Assembly (NCBI RefSeq): GCF_016888135.1
Contig: NZ_JACSWB010000207.1
Span: forward strand, 1 to 64,000
Source: Leptolyngbya sp. CCY15150
GTDB taxonomy: Bacteria; Cyanobacteriota; Cyanobacteriia; RECH01
Direction of reading: 5' to 3'
DNA: 64,000 nucleotides
Position 1 is the first letter of the stretch. The number at the start of each line of letters is the position of its first letter. Below are positions 19,343-28,669 of the stretch, piece after piece. Position numbers and translations under genes: made by a program. Below the pieces are notes generated by a model that saw only the letters and a program-made list of their open reading frames with translations, was not told where the DNA came from and searched no databases.

Positions 19343-20530
19343 TCACAACGAAGAGGGATGGAGCGTCGAAGATTCATCCGACGGAGCTTGCAGGTGTTCT
19401 GGTTCCGATGCTCCATCTGAGATTCCATTTGAAACTCCACCTGGGACTTCATTTTGAACTCCATCTGGAACTCCATCTGGCATCCCATTCAGCGCCCCAG
19501 ATAGCTGATAGCCCGATCGCTCCTTAGACACCTGCCGTAGAGACTGGCGCACCTGCCAATCTAGATAGTGGGGCTGCAGCGATCGCCATTCTTGTCGGGC
19601 TGCCTGTTCATCGACCGTCAGCCGCTGCACAAGGTTGGGCACGAGTTTGTCCCAATGCCGTCCTAGAGTTTTCCGAAGAAAGTCTCGTATCACGGCACCG
19701 TCTTGCAGTTGCCCTAGGCAGTCTTGCAGGGTTTTCCAACCCTCAAGCTGGTCGGGATGATCGTAAAGATCTATAAAAAATTCCATCTGATAGCGCTGCT
19801 GTTTAATGCATTTGCGTAGGTCGTGCAGCAGCAGCGCTGAGGCATGGGAAACCTGTCCAGCCGTTTCGGGCTTAGCGACGCGATCGCCCTCTGGAGAACC
19901 TTCAGTGTCAATCATCCAGGCGGGATGCAGCAGCACCCGTTGCGTGATGGGCTGCACCACATCTGGCCAACCCTGCCGCAGGGATAACCCTGCCACGGTG
20001 CCATAGATCGGGGCATCGAGCCAAGCTTGAAACGATCGCTTGAAGTGCTTGTAATGTTTGCCGCGTAGGGTTTTACGCACCCGTTTTAGGGCCGTCTTGC
20101 GCTGTTTTGCCAGCTTTTTCAACGACTTATCCAGTTCGCGCTGCTCCACCGGAAACAGAGCTGGGCGATAGTCATGCCGGAGGCGATCGCTTAAGACATC
20201 CAGATCCCGCAAGGTTCCTAGAGTTTTGCCGAATTTGCGAATGGCCTTGTCATCTGCCCCGGTTGGCAAATGGGCCACCCCTTGAAACACATGTAGGGCC
20301 GTCCGCAGCCGTCGCATTCCCACCCGCATTTGGTGCAGCGGCTCTGGGTCGGTATCGCGATATACCTCTACCTCAAATTTCACAATGCGGCGGTAGAGCT
20401 TATGTAAAATCTGATGGGCATAGTGGCCCAACGTCAGGGTTAGGCGATCGCCCTTGGCCGAGATTGCATCCATCCCAGGCTCCTCCATCACTATCAACAA
20501 ACCGGCACTATCAACAAACCGTGACATCAT
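19343..20530 (-). CDS. CHAD-domain protein
   Basis: A 395-residue cytosolic helical protein with a CHAD domain, a fold that binds polyphosphate through conserved basic residues. The signature PLHQMRVGMRRLRTAL (His66, Arg69, Arg73, Arg74, Arg76) is followed by further basic helices (FGKTLGTLRDLDVLSDRL; KLAKQRKTALKRVRKTLRG). A second CHAD half runs to about residue 330. The tail, about 345-370, is a low-complexity stretch of degenerate Gly/Pro/Asp units (MPDGVPDG and variants). No CYTH partner domain or ppk gene is nearby. A role in polyphosphate homeostasis is inferred from family. Confidence 0.88.
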   Translation of the reverse strand: MMSRFVDSAGLLIVMEEPGMDAISAKGDRLTLTLGHYAHQILHKLYRRIVKFEVEVYRDTDPEPLHQMRVGMRRLRTALHVFQGVAHLPTGADDKAIRKFGKTLGTLRDLDVLSDRLRHDYRPALFPVEQRELDKSLKKLAKQRKTALKRVRKTLRGKHYKHFKRSFQAWLDAPIYGTVAGLSLRQGWPDVVQPITQRVLLHPAWMIDTEGSPEGDRVAKPETAGQVSHASALLLHDLRKCIKQQRYQMEFFIDLYDHPDQLEGWKTLQDCLGQLQDGAVIRDFLRKTLGRHWDKLVPNLVQRLTVDEQAARQEWRSLQPHYLDWQVRQSLRQVSKERSGYQLSGALNGMPDGVPDGVQNEVPGGVSNGISDGASEPEHLQAPSDESSTLHPSSL

Positions 20531-20601
20531 CGGTCTATCTTGATGGTATCGCGAAGCCTAGGCTGAATACATCATCATCTTGAGGGAGCGATCGCCCTCG
20601 G

Positions 20602-22803
20602 CTATGCGTCCAACAGCACCTGAGCCCGCTGCACAAACTGCTCCGCCGTCAAGCCATTGATCTTCATCACATCCCCAGCGCTGGCCGCCGTTTCGCCACG
20701 CTTCCAGGCAAAGACATCGCGTGGACTGGTGCTGCGCAGCATAATGGGCTCCAGCATGGCACTACTGCCGCCGGTGATCCCCAACAGCACATCGCCCCCA
20801 AAGAGGCGATCGAACCCTGCATCCTTCAAGAAATTGCCGTCTGCTTGAGAACAGCTATCCCAGGCGGTATCGCTAGGACGGTAGAGACGACGGGGATTGA
20901 TGATCGACACAATCCGACTGCCAATGCCAGCGTCCTGGAGCTGGGCCGCCGCTGCATAGGCCGGTAGCAGGGTCATATCGCCGAGCACAGCTAGAACGAC
21001 GGTGCGATCGCCCGGCGTTTCCTGCAGCACAATGGCTCCATCCTTGAGGGCTTGGCGGGTTTGATCGAAGGTGGTGTAGACCGGCAAGGCTGACTTACTC
21101 GCGGTAATCGTCACCCCTTTATTGCGCGTTTCCAACGCCCACTCATAGCAAACCTGAATGCTGTTGGCATCGCAGGGAAAGAGGGGAAACACATTCCCGT
21201 TACGCATCATGGCAGCGAAGTAGTTTTCTACCTCAGGGCGTTGGTGCGTCCAGCCGTTGCGCCCCTGTTCCAGCGCCCCAGCGGTAAATAGGGTAATGGT
21301 TGAAGGCGTGGGACGGCGCAGTTCAGCCATGGCTTGGGTCACCGTTTGCCAAATGGGCAGACCATTGATGGCAAAGGATTCATAGGAACACCACAGGGTT
21401 CGTGCCCCAAACAGCGCTTGCGCTACAGCTAATCCAGCACAGGCATCTTCACTCAGGGGTTCATAGACCTGACCCTGGGGCTGCTGGTAATAGGTTTCAT
21501 CCGTAGTGGGGTGGATGATTTTCAAGGCCACATTGATATTGTTGATCCCCGAGGCGGCATTACCGTCCGCATTGGTGACCACAAAAGCAGGATCTTTCTG
21601 ACCCACATGGCCGACGATCGCTCCCATAGCTGTCGTTGCCACCTGCTTATCACCGCCCACCGGAAATTCGTTCAGGGGCAGGGTGCCTAGATCCGGCAAG
21701 GGCAGTTCCGTTTCCGTCACCACCGTCTTCGATGCCGGGCCGCCCCCCGCCCGCTCAAAATTGGTGCGCACCAAATCCCAGGCAGCCACCGATAGGGCCC
21801 GCTCCTGCAATGCGCTGACAATGTAGTCACGATCCAGGTTGTCTCCCGGATAGAGGTTGTGGGACTGGGCACCCCGCTTATGCACCCCAGCTCCCTTGAG
21901 TTGCTTGACGATCAACACCGTCAGGGTACCGCCCAGGGCCGATGTTGCAGCCCGGTTGGTGGCTTCGAGCACCGCTTGAGTGAAGGCCAGACGCTGGCTT
22001 AAGGAGAAGCGGGTGCTATCGACGTAGGCCTCTGGCTGATCGGCGTCATCAAACTCTTTAGCATCTACCAAGATCACATTGGCGAAGCCGTTGCCCTGCC
22101 AGTAGGCCACCATTTCCTCATTGGTTTTAGTAGACACCATGCTGTGGTGCTCTTGGCTGTAGCCATTCCAGACCAAAATCGGTAGAAAATTGGTCGCCGT
22201 GGGATAGGCGGTGTTGAAATGCCCAAAGCTGCTCATGATGTAGGGTTCACCCAAACCACCGTCCCCAATGGTCACCGGAAACAGGGTACCTGGATGCAGC
22301 TTAGCGCCGGCCATGGCGAAATGTTGCCCCTGGCCCAAGGGCCCTGCCGGGTTGAGCAACCCAGGAATTTGGCCCGATAGGTGCCCCAAGAGCCCATGGG
22401 TTTCTCGGAAGCGATCGCCCATATGCTGCACCGTGGTGATGCCCATATCTTCTAGGGAGCGATCGAGGAACATATTGCTGTAAAAACCGGGGGCATGATG
22501 CCCCACTTCCGTGATGATATTTTTGTGCCCTAGCATCATCAAAGAAGCGATCGCATCGGCAATACTGGCAAACCCACCGGGGTGCCCAGATTCCTTGCTA
22601 GCCGTAACTTGCAGCGTGAGGTAGCGCAGGGCATCGGCAGCCAAGAGAGTTTGAAAAACAGCAGCAGGATCACTGGGGGACGCGATCGCCTTTTGCCCCA
22701 CGGCAATGGCAGGAGTTTGGCCATAGGTTTCAAACGGGGCTAGGTTTTCGCCAAAGAAGCGAATTCCCTCACAAAAAGCGGGGCGGGGTGTTACTGCCGT
22801 CAT
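20602..22803 (-). CDS. Transketolase/phosphoketolase-like ThDP enzyme
   Basis: A 733-residue thiamine-diphosphate enzyme. The N-terminal PP domain has TASKESGHPGG and the ThDP-binding VTIGDGGLGEPY followed by LPILVWNGY. The next block, SQEHHSMVSTKTNEEM, is unlike classical transketolase. The Pyr domain has LSEDACAGLAVAQALFG, then FTAGALEQGRNGWTHQRPEV and ITASKSALPVY, closer to Xfp-type phosphoketolases. It is shorter than standard phosphoketolases (about 790-830 residues). I recall a cyanobacterial paralogue group of this type (Synechocystis sll0529); that link is from memory. Donor and acceptor sugars are not certain. The start has CGAGG upstream. Confidence 0.8.
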   Translation of the reverse strand: MTAVTPRPAFCEGIRFFGENLAPFETYGQTPAIAVGQKAIASPSDPAAVFQTLLAADALRYLTLQVTASKESGHPGGFASIADAIASLMMLGHKNIITEVGHHAPGFYSNMFLDRSLEDMGITTVQHMGDRFRETHGLLGHLSGQIPGLLNPAGPLGQGQHFAMAGAKLHPGTLFPVTIGDGGLGEPYIMSSFGHFNTAYPTATNFLPILVWNGYSQEHHSMVSTKTNEEMVAYWQGNGFANVILVDAKEFDDADQPEAYVDSTRFSLSQRLAFTQAVLEATNRAATSALGGTLTVLIVKQLKGAGVHKRGAQSHNLYPGDNLDRDYIVSALQERALSVAAWDLVRTNFERAGGGPASKTVVTETELPLPDLGTLPLNEFPVGGDKQVATTAMGAIVGHVGQKDPAFVVTNADGNAASGINNINVALKIIHPTTDETYYQQPQGQVYEPLSEDACAGLAVAQALFGARTLWCSYESFAINGLPIWQTVTQAMAELRRPTPSTITLFTAGALEQGRNGWTHQRPEVENYFAAMMRNGNVFPLFPCDANSIQVCYEWALETRNKGVTITASKSALPVYTTFDQTRQALKDGAIVLQETPGDRTVVLAVLGDMTLLPAYAAAAQLQDAGIGSRIVSIINPRRLYRPSDTAWDSCSQADGNFLKDAGFDRLFGGDVLLGITGGSSAMLEPIMLRSTSPRDVFAWKRGETAASAGDVMKINGLTAEQFVQRAQVLLDA

Positions 22804-23190
22804 GAAAAAACTACCTCGTAGAAAACTAACTGCCTGAACTCACAGGGGATTGAAGCGACCGAATCTAGGGTCTATGAAGCGGCGATCGCCTGTAGCAATC
22901 CTTAATAATTCATCCTAATACCTGACGGAGCCAGTTTGAAGCGGCTGGTCATGGCTTCCATCAATGGGTGAGATAGACATCACCCTGGATAATTGTGGGC
23001 TGCGATCATCAACAAAGGTTGCTCTGTATGAACAATTGGTGCGATCTTGCTCTCCTTCACATTCCATCTAGCACTAGGACGTAGTGCTAGATGGAATGTC
23101 GCACACCTTGATCACCCATCGAGCATCGACGATGATTCCCGACCCGATTCAGCCGTGGGGCCAGCACCTAGGAGGAAGATGAGCCAACCC
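22804..23190. other. Intergenic region with an 18-bp perfect inverted repeat
   Basis: About 390 bp between the leftward cyclase gene and the leftward transketolase-like gene. It would carry the 3' end of the cyclase transcript and the promoter of the next gene. The one strong structure is the inverted repeat at 23059-23099, listed separately. Confidence 0.4.
23059..23099. repeat. Perfect 18-bp inverted repeat, 5-nt loop
   Basis: ACATTCCATCTAGCACTA (23059-23076) and its exact complement (23082-23099) flank the loop GGACG. No T-tract follows on either strand, so it is not a textbook intrinsic terminator. It lies about 90 bp after the cyclase stop and about 255 bp before the transketolase-like start. 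It could be a factor-assisted terminator, an mRNA-end stabiliser or a protein-binding site. Confidence 0.65.
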
Positions 23191-24609
23191 CTAAGCTTCT
23201 TTACGGCCCACTAGAAAATAGGTGGTCACCTCTCCCCAACCTTTCACCTTGAGCAGGCCTCGTTCTTCCAACTCAAACTGCTCCTTGAGGCAGTGGTAGG
23301 TGGCATCGGTCACCTGAATTTTGCCGGGGATGCCCTGGGATTCCATGCGGCTGGCTAGGTTCACCACATTCCCCCAAAGGTCATAGCTGAATTTGGTGAG
23401 ACCAATGACGCCAGACACCACTACGCCGGTGCCAATGCCAATGCGCAGTTGAAACGAATGCTCTTGGCTGGTCGAGAAGGTCTGAATGAACTGCTGCATA
23501 TCCAGCGCCATCTGAGCGATCGCTGTGGCATGGTCAGATTGGGGTTCGGGAATACCGCCTACCACCATATAGGCATCGCCAATGGTCTTAATTTTTTCCA
23601 CCCGATGCTGTTCTGCCAGGCGATCGAAGGCGGAGAAGATGGTGTTGAGCGTATTGACAAGTTCCGTGGGCGTCATCTGGGCCGAGAGCGACGTGAAGCC
23701 GACCAGGTCAGCAAACAAGATGGTCACCTGCTCCGATCGCTGAGCGATCGCCCGTTGATCGTGCTTCAACTGGGTGGCAATCGTGGCCGGCAGAATATTC
23801 AACAGCAGCTTTTCCGATCGCGTTTGCTCTTCCCGCAGCGCCGCCTCAGCCTGGACGCGATCGCTAATTTCCTGCTGAACGCGATCGTACAGATCAACAA
23901 ACGCCTGAATCACCTCCCCCAGTTCATCCTGCCTTGGACGCGCTAGGCTGCGAAACTCAGGATCGGGGCAATCTGTCCCCACAATATCCGTGGCCGTTAG
24001 CAAATCGTCTCGCAGGCGCAGAATCGGGACAATCACAATCTTGCCCAGGGTGACCATGGTAGCCGCCGTTACCACCAAAGCAATGATTGCCACTAGACCA
24101 GCAATCCGCCAGAGAAATGCATTCAGCTCCGGCTGCACCGCCGAGGCATCGTGGCGCACCACCAGCAAAAAGTCCCCGGAGTCAGTGGAAAAAAACCAGC
24201 CGACATCGTAGCGATCGCCCCCATAGTCCGTCACCATGGTGGAGACATCCGCCGCCGCCACAATCTCCTCAGGCTCCAGCATCGGTGCATCTCCAAACGC
24301 ATCGATCCAAACGCCATGGGTATAGTAAAGAGCTGCTCCCAAGATCACCGAATCGTCCCGCAACTTCTCGCTGACCGCGGGCAGCATATCCTCCGGATTC
24401 TGCATCAACACCGAATCCGTCAGCGCTGACGACAACACTTCCTGGGAAACTTGCTGCAACTGGTTCAACAGTTCTTGTTGGCGACGATAATAGGAGGGAA
24501 CCAGAATCACGGCTTCGACGAGAACGATGCTCAGAAAAACCCAAAAAACGATGGCGCGCGACAGTCGCGATCGGGTGAGACGCAGGATGGTAGACAGTCG
24601 GGGCATCAT
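23191..24609 (-). CDS. Membrane-bound class III adenylate cyclase
   Basis: A 472-residue sensor cyclase making cAMP from ATP. An N-terminal helix (about 18-40) and a second helix (about 168-196) enclose a periplasmic sensor region of about 125 residues. A HAMP-like linker (about 195-250) and a coiled coil precede the catalytic domain. Metal aspartates are Asp301 (FADLVGF) and Asp345 (GDAYM). Purine-selecting Lys341 (IKTIGDAY) and Asp410 (YDLWGN) indicate ATP rather than GTP. Asn417 and Arg421 (VVNLASRM) complete the site. The active site therefore looks intact. The signal sensed is unknown. Confidence 0.92.
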   Translation of the reverse strand: MMPRLSTILRLTRSRLSRAIVFWVFLSIVLVEAVILVPSYYRRQQELLNQLQQVSQEVLSSALTDSVLMQNPEDMLPAVSEKLRDDSVILGAALYYTHGVWIDAFGDAPMLEPEEIVAAADVSTMVTDYGGDRYDVGWFFSTDSGDFLLVVRHDASAVQPELNAFLWRIAGLVAIIALVVTAATMVTLGKIVIVPILRLRDDLLTATDIVGTDCPDPEFRSLARPRQDELGEVIQAFVDLYDRVQQEISDRVQAEAALREEQTRSEKLLLNILPATIATQLKHDQRAIAQRSEQVTILFADLVGFTSLSAQMTPTELVNTLNTIFSAFDRLAEQHRVEKIKTIGDAYMVVGGIPEPQSDHATAIAQMALDMQQFIQTFSTSQEHSFQLRIGIGTGVVVSGVIGLTKFSYDLWGNVVNLASRMESQGIPGKIQVTDATYHCLKEQFELEERGLLKVKGWGEVTTYFLVGRKEA

Positions 24610-24892
24610 GGGAAGAGTGGCAATACGGGTAGAAACCTAAGATCGATTGATCAGCGAGTTATGGCCGATTCAATCACCCATTCGTCAACAGATGATGGAG
24701 CTGGGGCGATCGCAAGCAGCAGGGCCTATCCACTCCTTACTCCTAGAGAATTGCACCATCCGGGTTAGGCTAGAAACCGCGTCTGGGATCGTCCATCATC
24801 TTAGCCTGTGCAGCGCTTGCCCCCAGATAGATAGCGACCGACTCTTCCCCGCCTCGGCATCTCGACCTTCGCCTATCGGTTCCTCACCGTCC

Positions 24893-26920
24893 ATGCCCTA
24901 CGAACCCCTCCACCACAAGTATCGCCCCCAAACTTTTGCCCAACTAGTGGGCCAGGAAGCGATCGCCAAAACTCTCTCCAGTGCGCTAGAGCAACAGCGC
25001 ATCGCGCCGGCCTACCTATTTTCTGGGCCGCGGGGTACGGGCAAAACCTCCAGCGCCCGCATTTTGGCCAAGTCGCTGAACTGCATGACCACATCGCGCC
25101 CCACGGCCCAGCCCTGCGGCACCTGCGAAACCTGCCGCACCATCACCCGGGGCTCGGCCCTAGACGTGATTGAAATTGACGCCGCCAGCAATACCGGGGT
25201 AGACAATATTCGCGAACTGATTGAGCGGGCCCAGTTTGCTCCGGTGCAATGTCGCTACAAAGTCTACGTGATTGACGAGTGTCACATGCTGAGCACAGCG
25301 GCCTTCAATGCGCTGCTGAAAACCTTGGAGGAACCGCCGGAGCAGGTGGTGTTTGTGTTGGCAACCACCGATCCTCAGCGGGTGCTGCCGACGATCATTT
25401 CGCGCTGCCAGCGGTTTGACTTCCGCCGCATTCCCCTCGACGCCATGACCCAGCACCTGATGGCGATCGCCCGTCAGGAACAGATTGCCATTGAGGACGA
25501 TGCGATTCAGCTTGTGTCCCAGCTCGCCCAGGGGGGGCTACGGGATGCCGAGAGTCTGCTGGATCAACTGAGTTTAATTGACGAATCGATCAGCATCAGC
25601 CATGTGTGGGATTTAGTCGGCGCGGTGCCCGAACAGGATTTGCTGAATTTGCTAAGGGCGATCGCTCACGATGACGGCGTTGCGGTGTTGGAACAGGCGC
25701 GGCAGTTGATGAACCGGGGACGGGAACCGCTGATTGTGCTGCAAAACCTGGCAAGCTTCTACCGGGATGTCTTGATTGCCAAAACGGCTCGCGATCGCCA
25801 AGATCTAGTCGCAATCACCGCATCCACCTGGGGCGAACTGTGCGACTTTGCCCAGGATCTAGATCTCGCGACCATTCTGGCCGGACAGCAGCATCTACGC
25901 AGCACCGAAGTGCAGGTGAAAAATACCACCCAACCCCGCCTCTGGCTGGAAGTCACGCTCTTGGGGCTGTTGCCATCAGCGATCGCCCCCGCCGCCAGCC
26001 CATCACCAAGATCCAGACCAGCCGCCTCTATCCCCACGCCCCTTCCTGCGCCTGTGCCAGCCACCGCTGCACCCGCACCTATTTCCGCACCTGCCGCACC
26101 TGCCGCACCTGCCGCACCCGCCACACCCATACCTGCCGCACCCGTAGCCACATCCACACCAGCTCCCGCCTCCGCACCAGTTCCCGCACCAGCAGTTTCC
26201 CCTGCAGCACCCACACCGACTCCAGCGCCACCCGCACCGGCTCCAGAACCCGATGTGCGTCAAACCCTAGCGGACATGTGGCTGGCGATCTTGGATCTAG
26301 TTGAACCCATTTCCACCCGTATGCTGCTGCGGCAGCAATGTACCCTAGCCGCCTTCAACGGCACCGAAGCTCGGATCACAACCCGCTCCCAGCCGCTCTT
26401 CCGCATGGTCAAGGAGCGCCTGCCAAATCTAGAGGCCGCCCTAGGAAACTATTTCCAACGTCCTATTCACATCAAGCTAGACGTTGCCGCAGAAGGATCC
26501 ATGGCACCAGCTCCACCAGCTCCACCGCCGCCCGCACCTGCACCGCTACCCGCACCCAGAACGGCCGGATCTCCGCCCGTTTCCCCAGCCGCGCCAGCCG
26601 CGCCGGCACCGCCAGTTGCACCTAAGCCTGCAGCACCCACACCGGCACCCGCCCAGCCTGCTTCCCTAGAGCCGCTCCCTTGGCAGCCCGAAGATGAGGT
26701 GACGCGGGCCGCCAAGTTCTTAGCAGAAACATTCAATGGGCAATTGGTGGATCTAGACGGTGACTTGCCTGGTGATGACCTACCTAGTGATGATTTGCCT
26801 GGCAGTGCTTCTGAGCAACCTCAGCCAACCGCCGCCCCCAAGGTCAGCACCCCGACGCCAGAGCCGGCACCCCATCCCCAGCCACCCATTGATTTTGATG
26901 ACGATGACGTTCCTTTTTAG
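24893..26920 (+). CDS. dnaX: DNA polymerase III subunit gamma/tau
   Basis: Clamp-loader ATPase of the replicative polymerase. I start at ATG 24893 (MPYEPLHHKYRPQTF), giving 675 residues; the open frame extends upstream to 24647, but those 82 codons are not DnaX-like. Walker A is GPRGTGKTS (45-53). The zinc module uses Cys64, Cys75, Cys78 and Cys81. DECHMLS is Walker B, and TTDPQRVLPTIISRC carries the sensor region. After about residue 365 come two Pro/Ala-rich linkers around a tau-like domain (about 455-540). The tail ends in an acidic IDFDDDDVPF. No intein is present, although some cyanobacterial dnaX genes carry one. It is divergent from the cyclase gene. Confidence 0.95.
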   Translation: MPYEPLHHKYRPQTFAQLVGQEAIAKTLSSALEQQRIAPAYLFSGPRGTGKTSSARILAKSLNCMTTSRPTAQPCGTCETCRTITRGSALDVIEIDAASNTGVDNIRELIERAQFAPVQCRYKVYVIDECHMLSTAAFNALLKTLEEPPEQVVFVLATTDPQRVLPTIISRCQRFDFRRIPLDAMTQHLMAIARQEQIAIEDDAIQLVSQLAQGGLRDAESLLDQLSLIDESISISHVWDLVGAVPEQDLLNLLRAIAHDDGVAVLEQARQLMNRGREPLIVLQNLASFYRDVLIAKTARDRQDLVAITASTWGELCDFAQDLDLATILAGQQHLRSTEVQVKNTTQPRLWLEVTLLGLLPSAIAPAASPSPRSRPAASIPTPLPAPVPATAAPAPISAPAAPAAPAAPATPIPAAPVATSTPAPASAPVPAPAVSPAAPTPTPAPPAPAPEPDVRQTLADMWLAILDLVEPISTRMLLRQQCTLAAFNGTEARITTRSQPLFRMVKERLPNLEAALGNYFQRPIHIKLDVAAEGSMAPAPPAPPPPAPAPLPAPRTAGSPPVSPAAPAAPAPPVAPKPAAPTPAPAQPASLEPLPWQPEDEVTRAAKFLAETFNGQLVDLDGDLPGDDLPSDDLPGSASEQPQPTAAPKVSTPTPEPAPHPQPPIDFDDDDVPF

Positions 26921-27170
26921 GAGACGGTGCGTTAAGGCTGCGCCTAACGGCACCCTACAGGACGGTTGACTGAAAGCCACTTGATCACGCCGCACTGCCA
27001 GACTCAAAGGTTAGGAACGTGAGTCCCGTGAGTCCTATAACGCGTCCAACAGATGCCCTAGGGTTCAGCAACCCAGTCTTGGCTGCCAAACCTGGCTGAA
27101 TGATGAGCACAAGGGCAAGGACATCCAGAGTCAAACTTGGAATCTCAAAATAGAGTCAAAAAAGGGCGTA
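26921..27170. other. Intergenic spacer after dnaX
   Basis: About 250 bp between dnaX and the convergent 59-residue small gene. Nothing recognisable; no strong hairpin. Confidence 0.3.
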
Positions 27171-27350
27171 CTAAGCAGCGATCGGAGCATCAACGGAGCG
27201 AACGACATAGGCCATATGCATCGGGTAGCCCTGGGAGTAAAGAACATCAATCCCCTTCAGGGCAGATTCACGGTTGCGAAATGACCATATAACTCGCTCG
27301 TTACCATTGGCGTACTGAACACGTATTTGCCAAACCATGGGGTGTTCCAT
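27171..27350 (-). CDS. Small conserved-looking protein, 59 residues
   Basis: A short gene that a 60-residue cutoff would miss. The protein begins MEHPMVWQIRVQYANGN, continues through ERVIWSFRNRESALKGID and VLYSQGYPMHMAYVVRS, and ends DAPIAA. Alternating beta-strand and helix patterns, balanced composition and no rare residues make it look genuine. It appears to be one small alpha/beta unit. The first ATG has AAGG immediately before it, too close for a normal ribosome-binding site. The second Met (27336-27338) may be the real start, giving 55 residues. Function unknown. I believe similar small proteins occur in other cyanobacteria, but that needs a search. Confidence 0.65.
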   Translation of the reverse strand: MEHPMVWQIRVQYANGNERVIWSFRNRESALKGIDVLYSQGYPMHMAYVVRSVDAPIAA

Positions 27351-27653
27351 CCTTATATAACTAGACGGTCTCCGGGGTTCAAACTTGTTATAAGACTAAG
27401 TCTAGGAGAGCTTTACTAAACCTTTATAAACTCATCCTATGAGGTCTAAGAACACTTTCACTCCGTGTAAGTATTGAAATCATTAGCACGTTGCACCACC
27501 ACCCCTCAGCAACACAAGCGACAAAATGAGGATTTAAATTGCGGTTTTCAGCAACTTTTCAGAAATGACTAGGAGCAGCCTCCTGATTTTTGCGGAGACA
27601 GACAAAGGAGATTAGCTAAATTTCCAGCAAAATTACGGATAGTTTACCCAGTC
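27351..27653. other. Intergenic spacer upstream of the small gene
   Basis: About 300 AT-rich bases holding the leader of the 59-residue gene. No RNA gene or repeat recognised. The terminator of the next leftward gene borders it on the right. Confidence 0.3.
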
Positions 27654-27687
27654 AAAAAAATCGCCCAGAGCTTTTCTGAGCGATTTT
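27654..27687 (-). terminator. Rho-independent terminator of the PhyH-like gene
   Basis: Read leftward, CGCTCAGA pairs with TCTGGGCG around a short A-rich loop and is followed by a run of seven T residues. It lies about 45 bp beyond the stop of the PhyH-like gene. Confidence 0.85.
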
Positions 27688-27733
27688 GATGCCTTTCCAG
27701 GCTAAGTTAAAGTAAGCTAAGTAAAATTACGGT

Positions 27734-28669
27734 CTAGGTATACAATCGCGCCCCCTGATAGTAGTTCATGGTGTATTCAAACTGCAGCAGCAGGCGGGTC
27801 TTGCTGCGGGGCGGTACACCTTTATGGAAGCAAAAGATATCTTCCACAAATCCCGACCCGGCCGGGCCGCAGATAGACTCTACGTTATCCTGTCCATAGA
27901 GTTCCATAAGGCGCTCATCGCTAATGGATGCACAGCGTTGTCCTAGCACTTGATGGACAAGCTTCTTCCGGCGATGGGTTTTGCGAATGCAGGCATGGGG
28001 GCCGCTCTCTTCATCCACATCGGTGAGATAAAAGAAGAATTTGATGCACTTATAGTCATCAATGTCGTAGTGGAAGACTTGAGCGGCCTTCAGTTGCTGA
28101 TATAGATCACTAGGAGCCGGGAAACTCCACGAGATTTCACTGGTGAGGTACTGAGGCTGTTTTGTGCGCAGATAGCGGGCAGCGATCGCCAAGATTTTGG
28201 GATCATTCTTCAATCGCTGAAAGGCAGGACAGTCGGCATGGCTGTCTAAATAACTTCCCACCAGCAGCGATCGCCCTAGCTGTTGCTCAAACTCATCCTG
28301 CTGATTGATATGGAACTCCAGCAACGGATCGCGATCGCCATAGCATGGTGCCGTATAGGCAAAGTCTAAGAGTTCCTGCAGAATGTCGGCTGGCAAGGTG
28401 AGATGGAGCGCCAAGCCATCGGTTTCCAAAGCCTGTACCGTCTGCTCAACATCTACATCTGGAAAGAGAGATCCTGCAAAAGCATCTCCAGGCAATCCTT
28501 TACGGCTCGATCGGTGCGTAAAGTCAACCCAATCCCGCACCATCTCAAACCGAGCAGACTTCCGCATCAAAAAGAGATTAGGCTCTTTGGTTAAACATTC
28601 GTAGTTACGCTGGGCATAGTCTTGGGCTTTTGTCCACACGCGCTGATAACGACTCGTCAACATAGTCAA
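27734..28669 (-). CDS. Phytanoyl-CoA dioxygenase (PhyH)-like Fe(II)/2-oxoglutarate oxygenase
   Basis: A 311-residue predicted non-heme iron oxygenase. The double-stranded beta-helix has the facial triad His200 and Asp202 (VFHYDIDDYK) and His282 (CFHKGVPP), with Arg292 (KTRLLLQFEY) placed to bind 2-oxoglutarate. KFFFYLTDVDEESGPHACI is typical of PhyH proteins. The N-terminal 90 residues are family-specific. Substrates in this family range from fatty acyl to small natural-product molecules; none can be chosen here. No biosynthetic cluster surrounds it. Transcription ends at the terminator at 27654-27687. Confidence 0.82.
   Translation of the reverse strand: MTMLTSRYQRVWTKAQDYAQRNYECLTKEPNLFLMRKSARFEMVRDWVDFTHRSSRKGLPGDAFAGSLFPDVDVEQTVQALETDGLALHLTLPADILQELLDFAYTAPCYGDRDPLLEFHINQQDEFEQQLGRSLLVGSYLDSHADCPAFQRLKNDPKILAIAARYLRTKQPQYLTSEISWSFPAPSDLYQQLKAAQVFHYDIDDYKCIKFFFYLTDVDEESGPHACIRKTHRRKKLVHQVLGQRCASISDERLMELYGQDNVESICGPAGSGFVEDIFCFHKGVPPRSKTRLLLQFEYTMNYYQGARLYT

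Noticed and set aside
24647..24892. Upstream extension of dnaX
   Set aside because: Not DnaX-like; the conserved N-terminus starts at ATG 24893.
25900..25940. Programmed frameshift in dnaX at an A-run
   Set aside because: The local heptamer does not fit a slippery X-XXY-YYZ site in the reading frame.
26003..26263. Cys/Gly-rich minus-strand frame opposite dnaX
   Set aside because: Shadow of the Pro/Ala-rich linker of dnaX; composition is an artefact of the GC-rich repeat.
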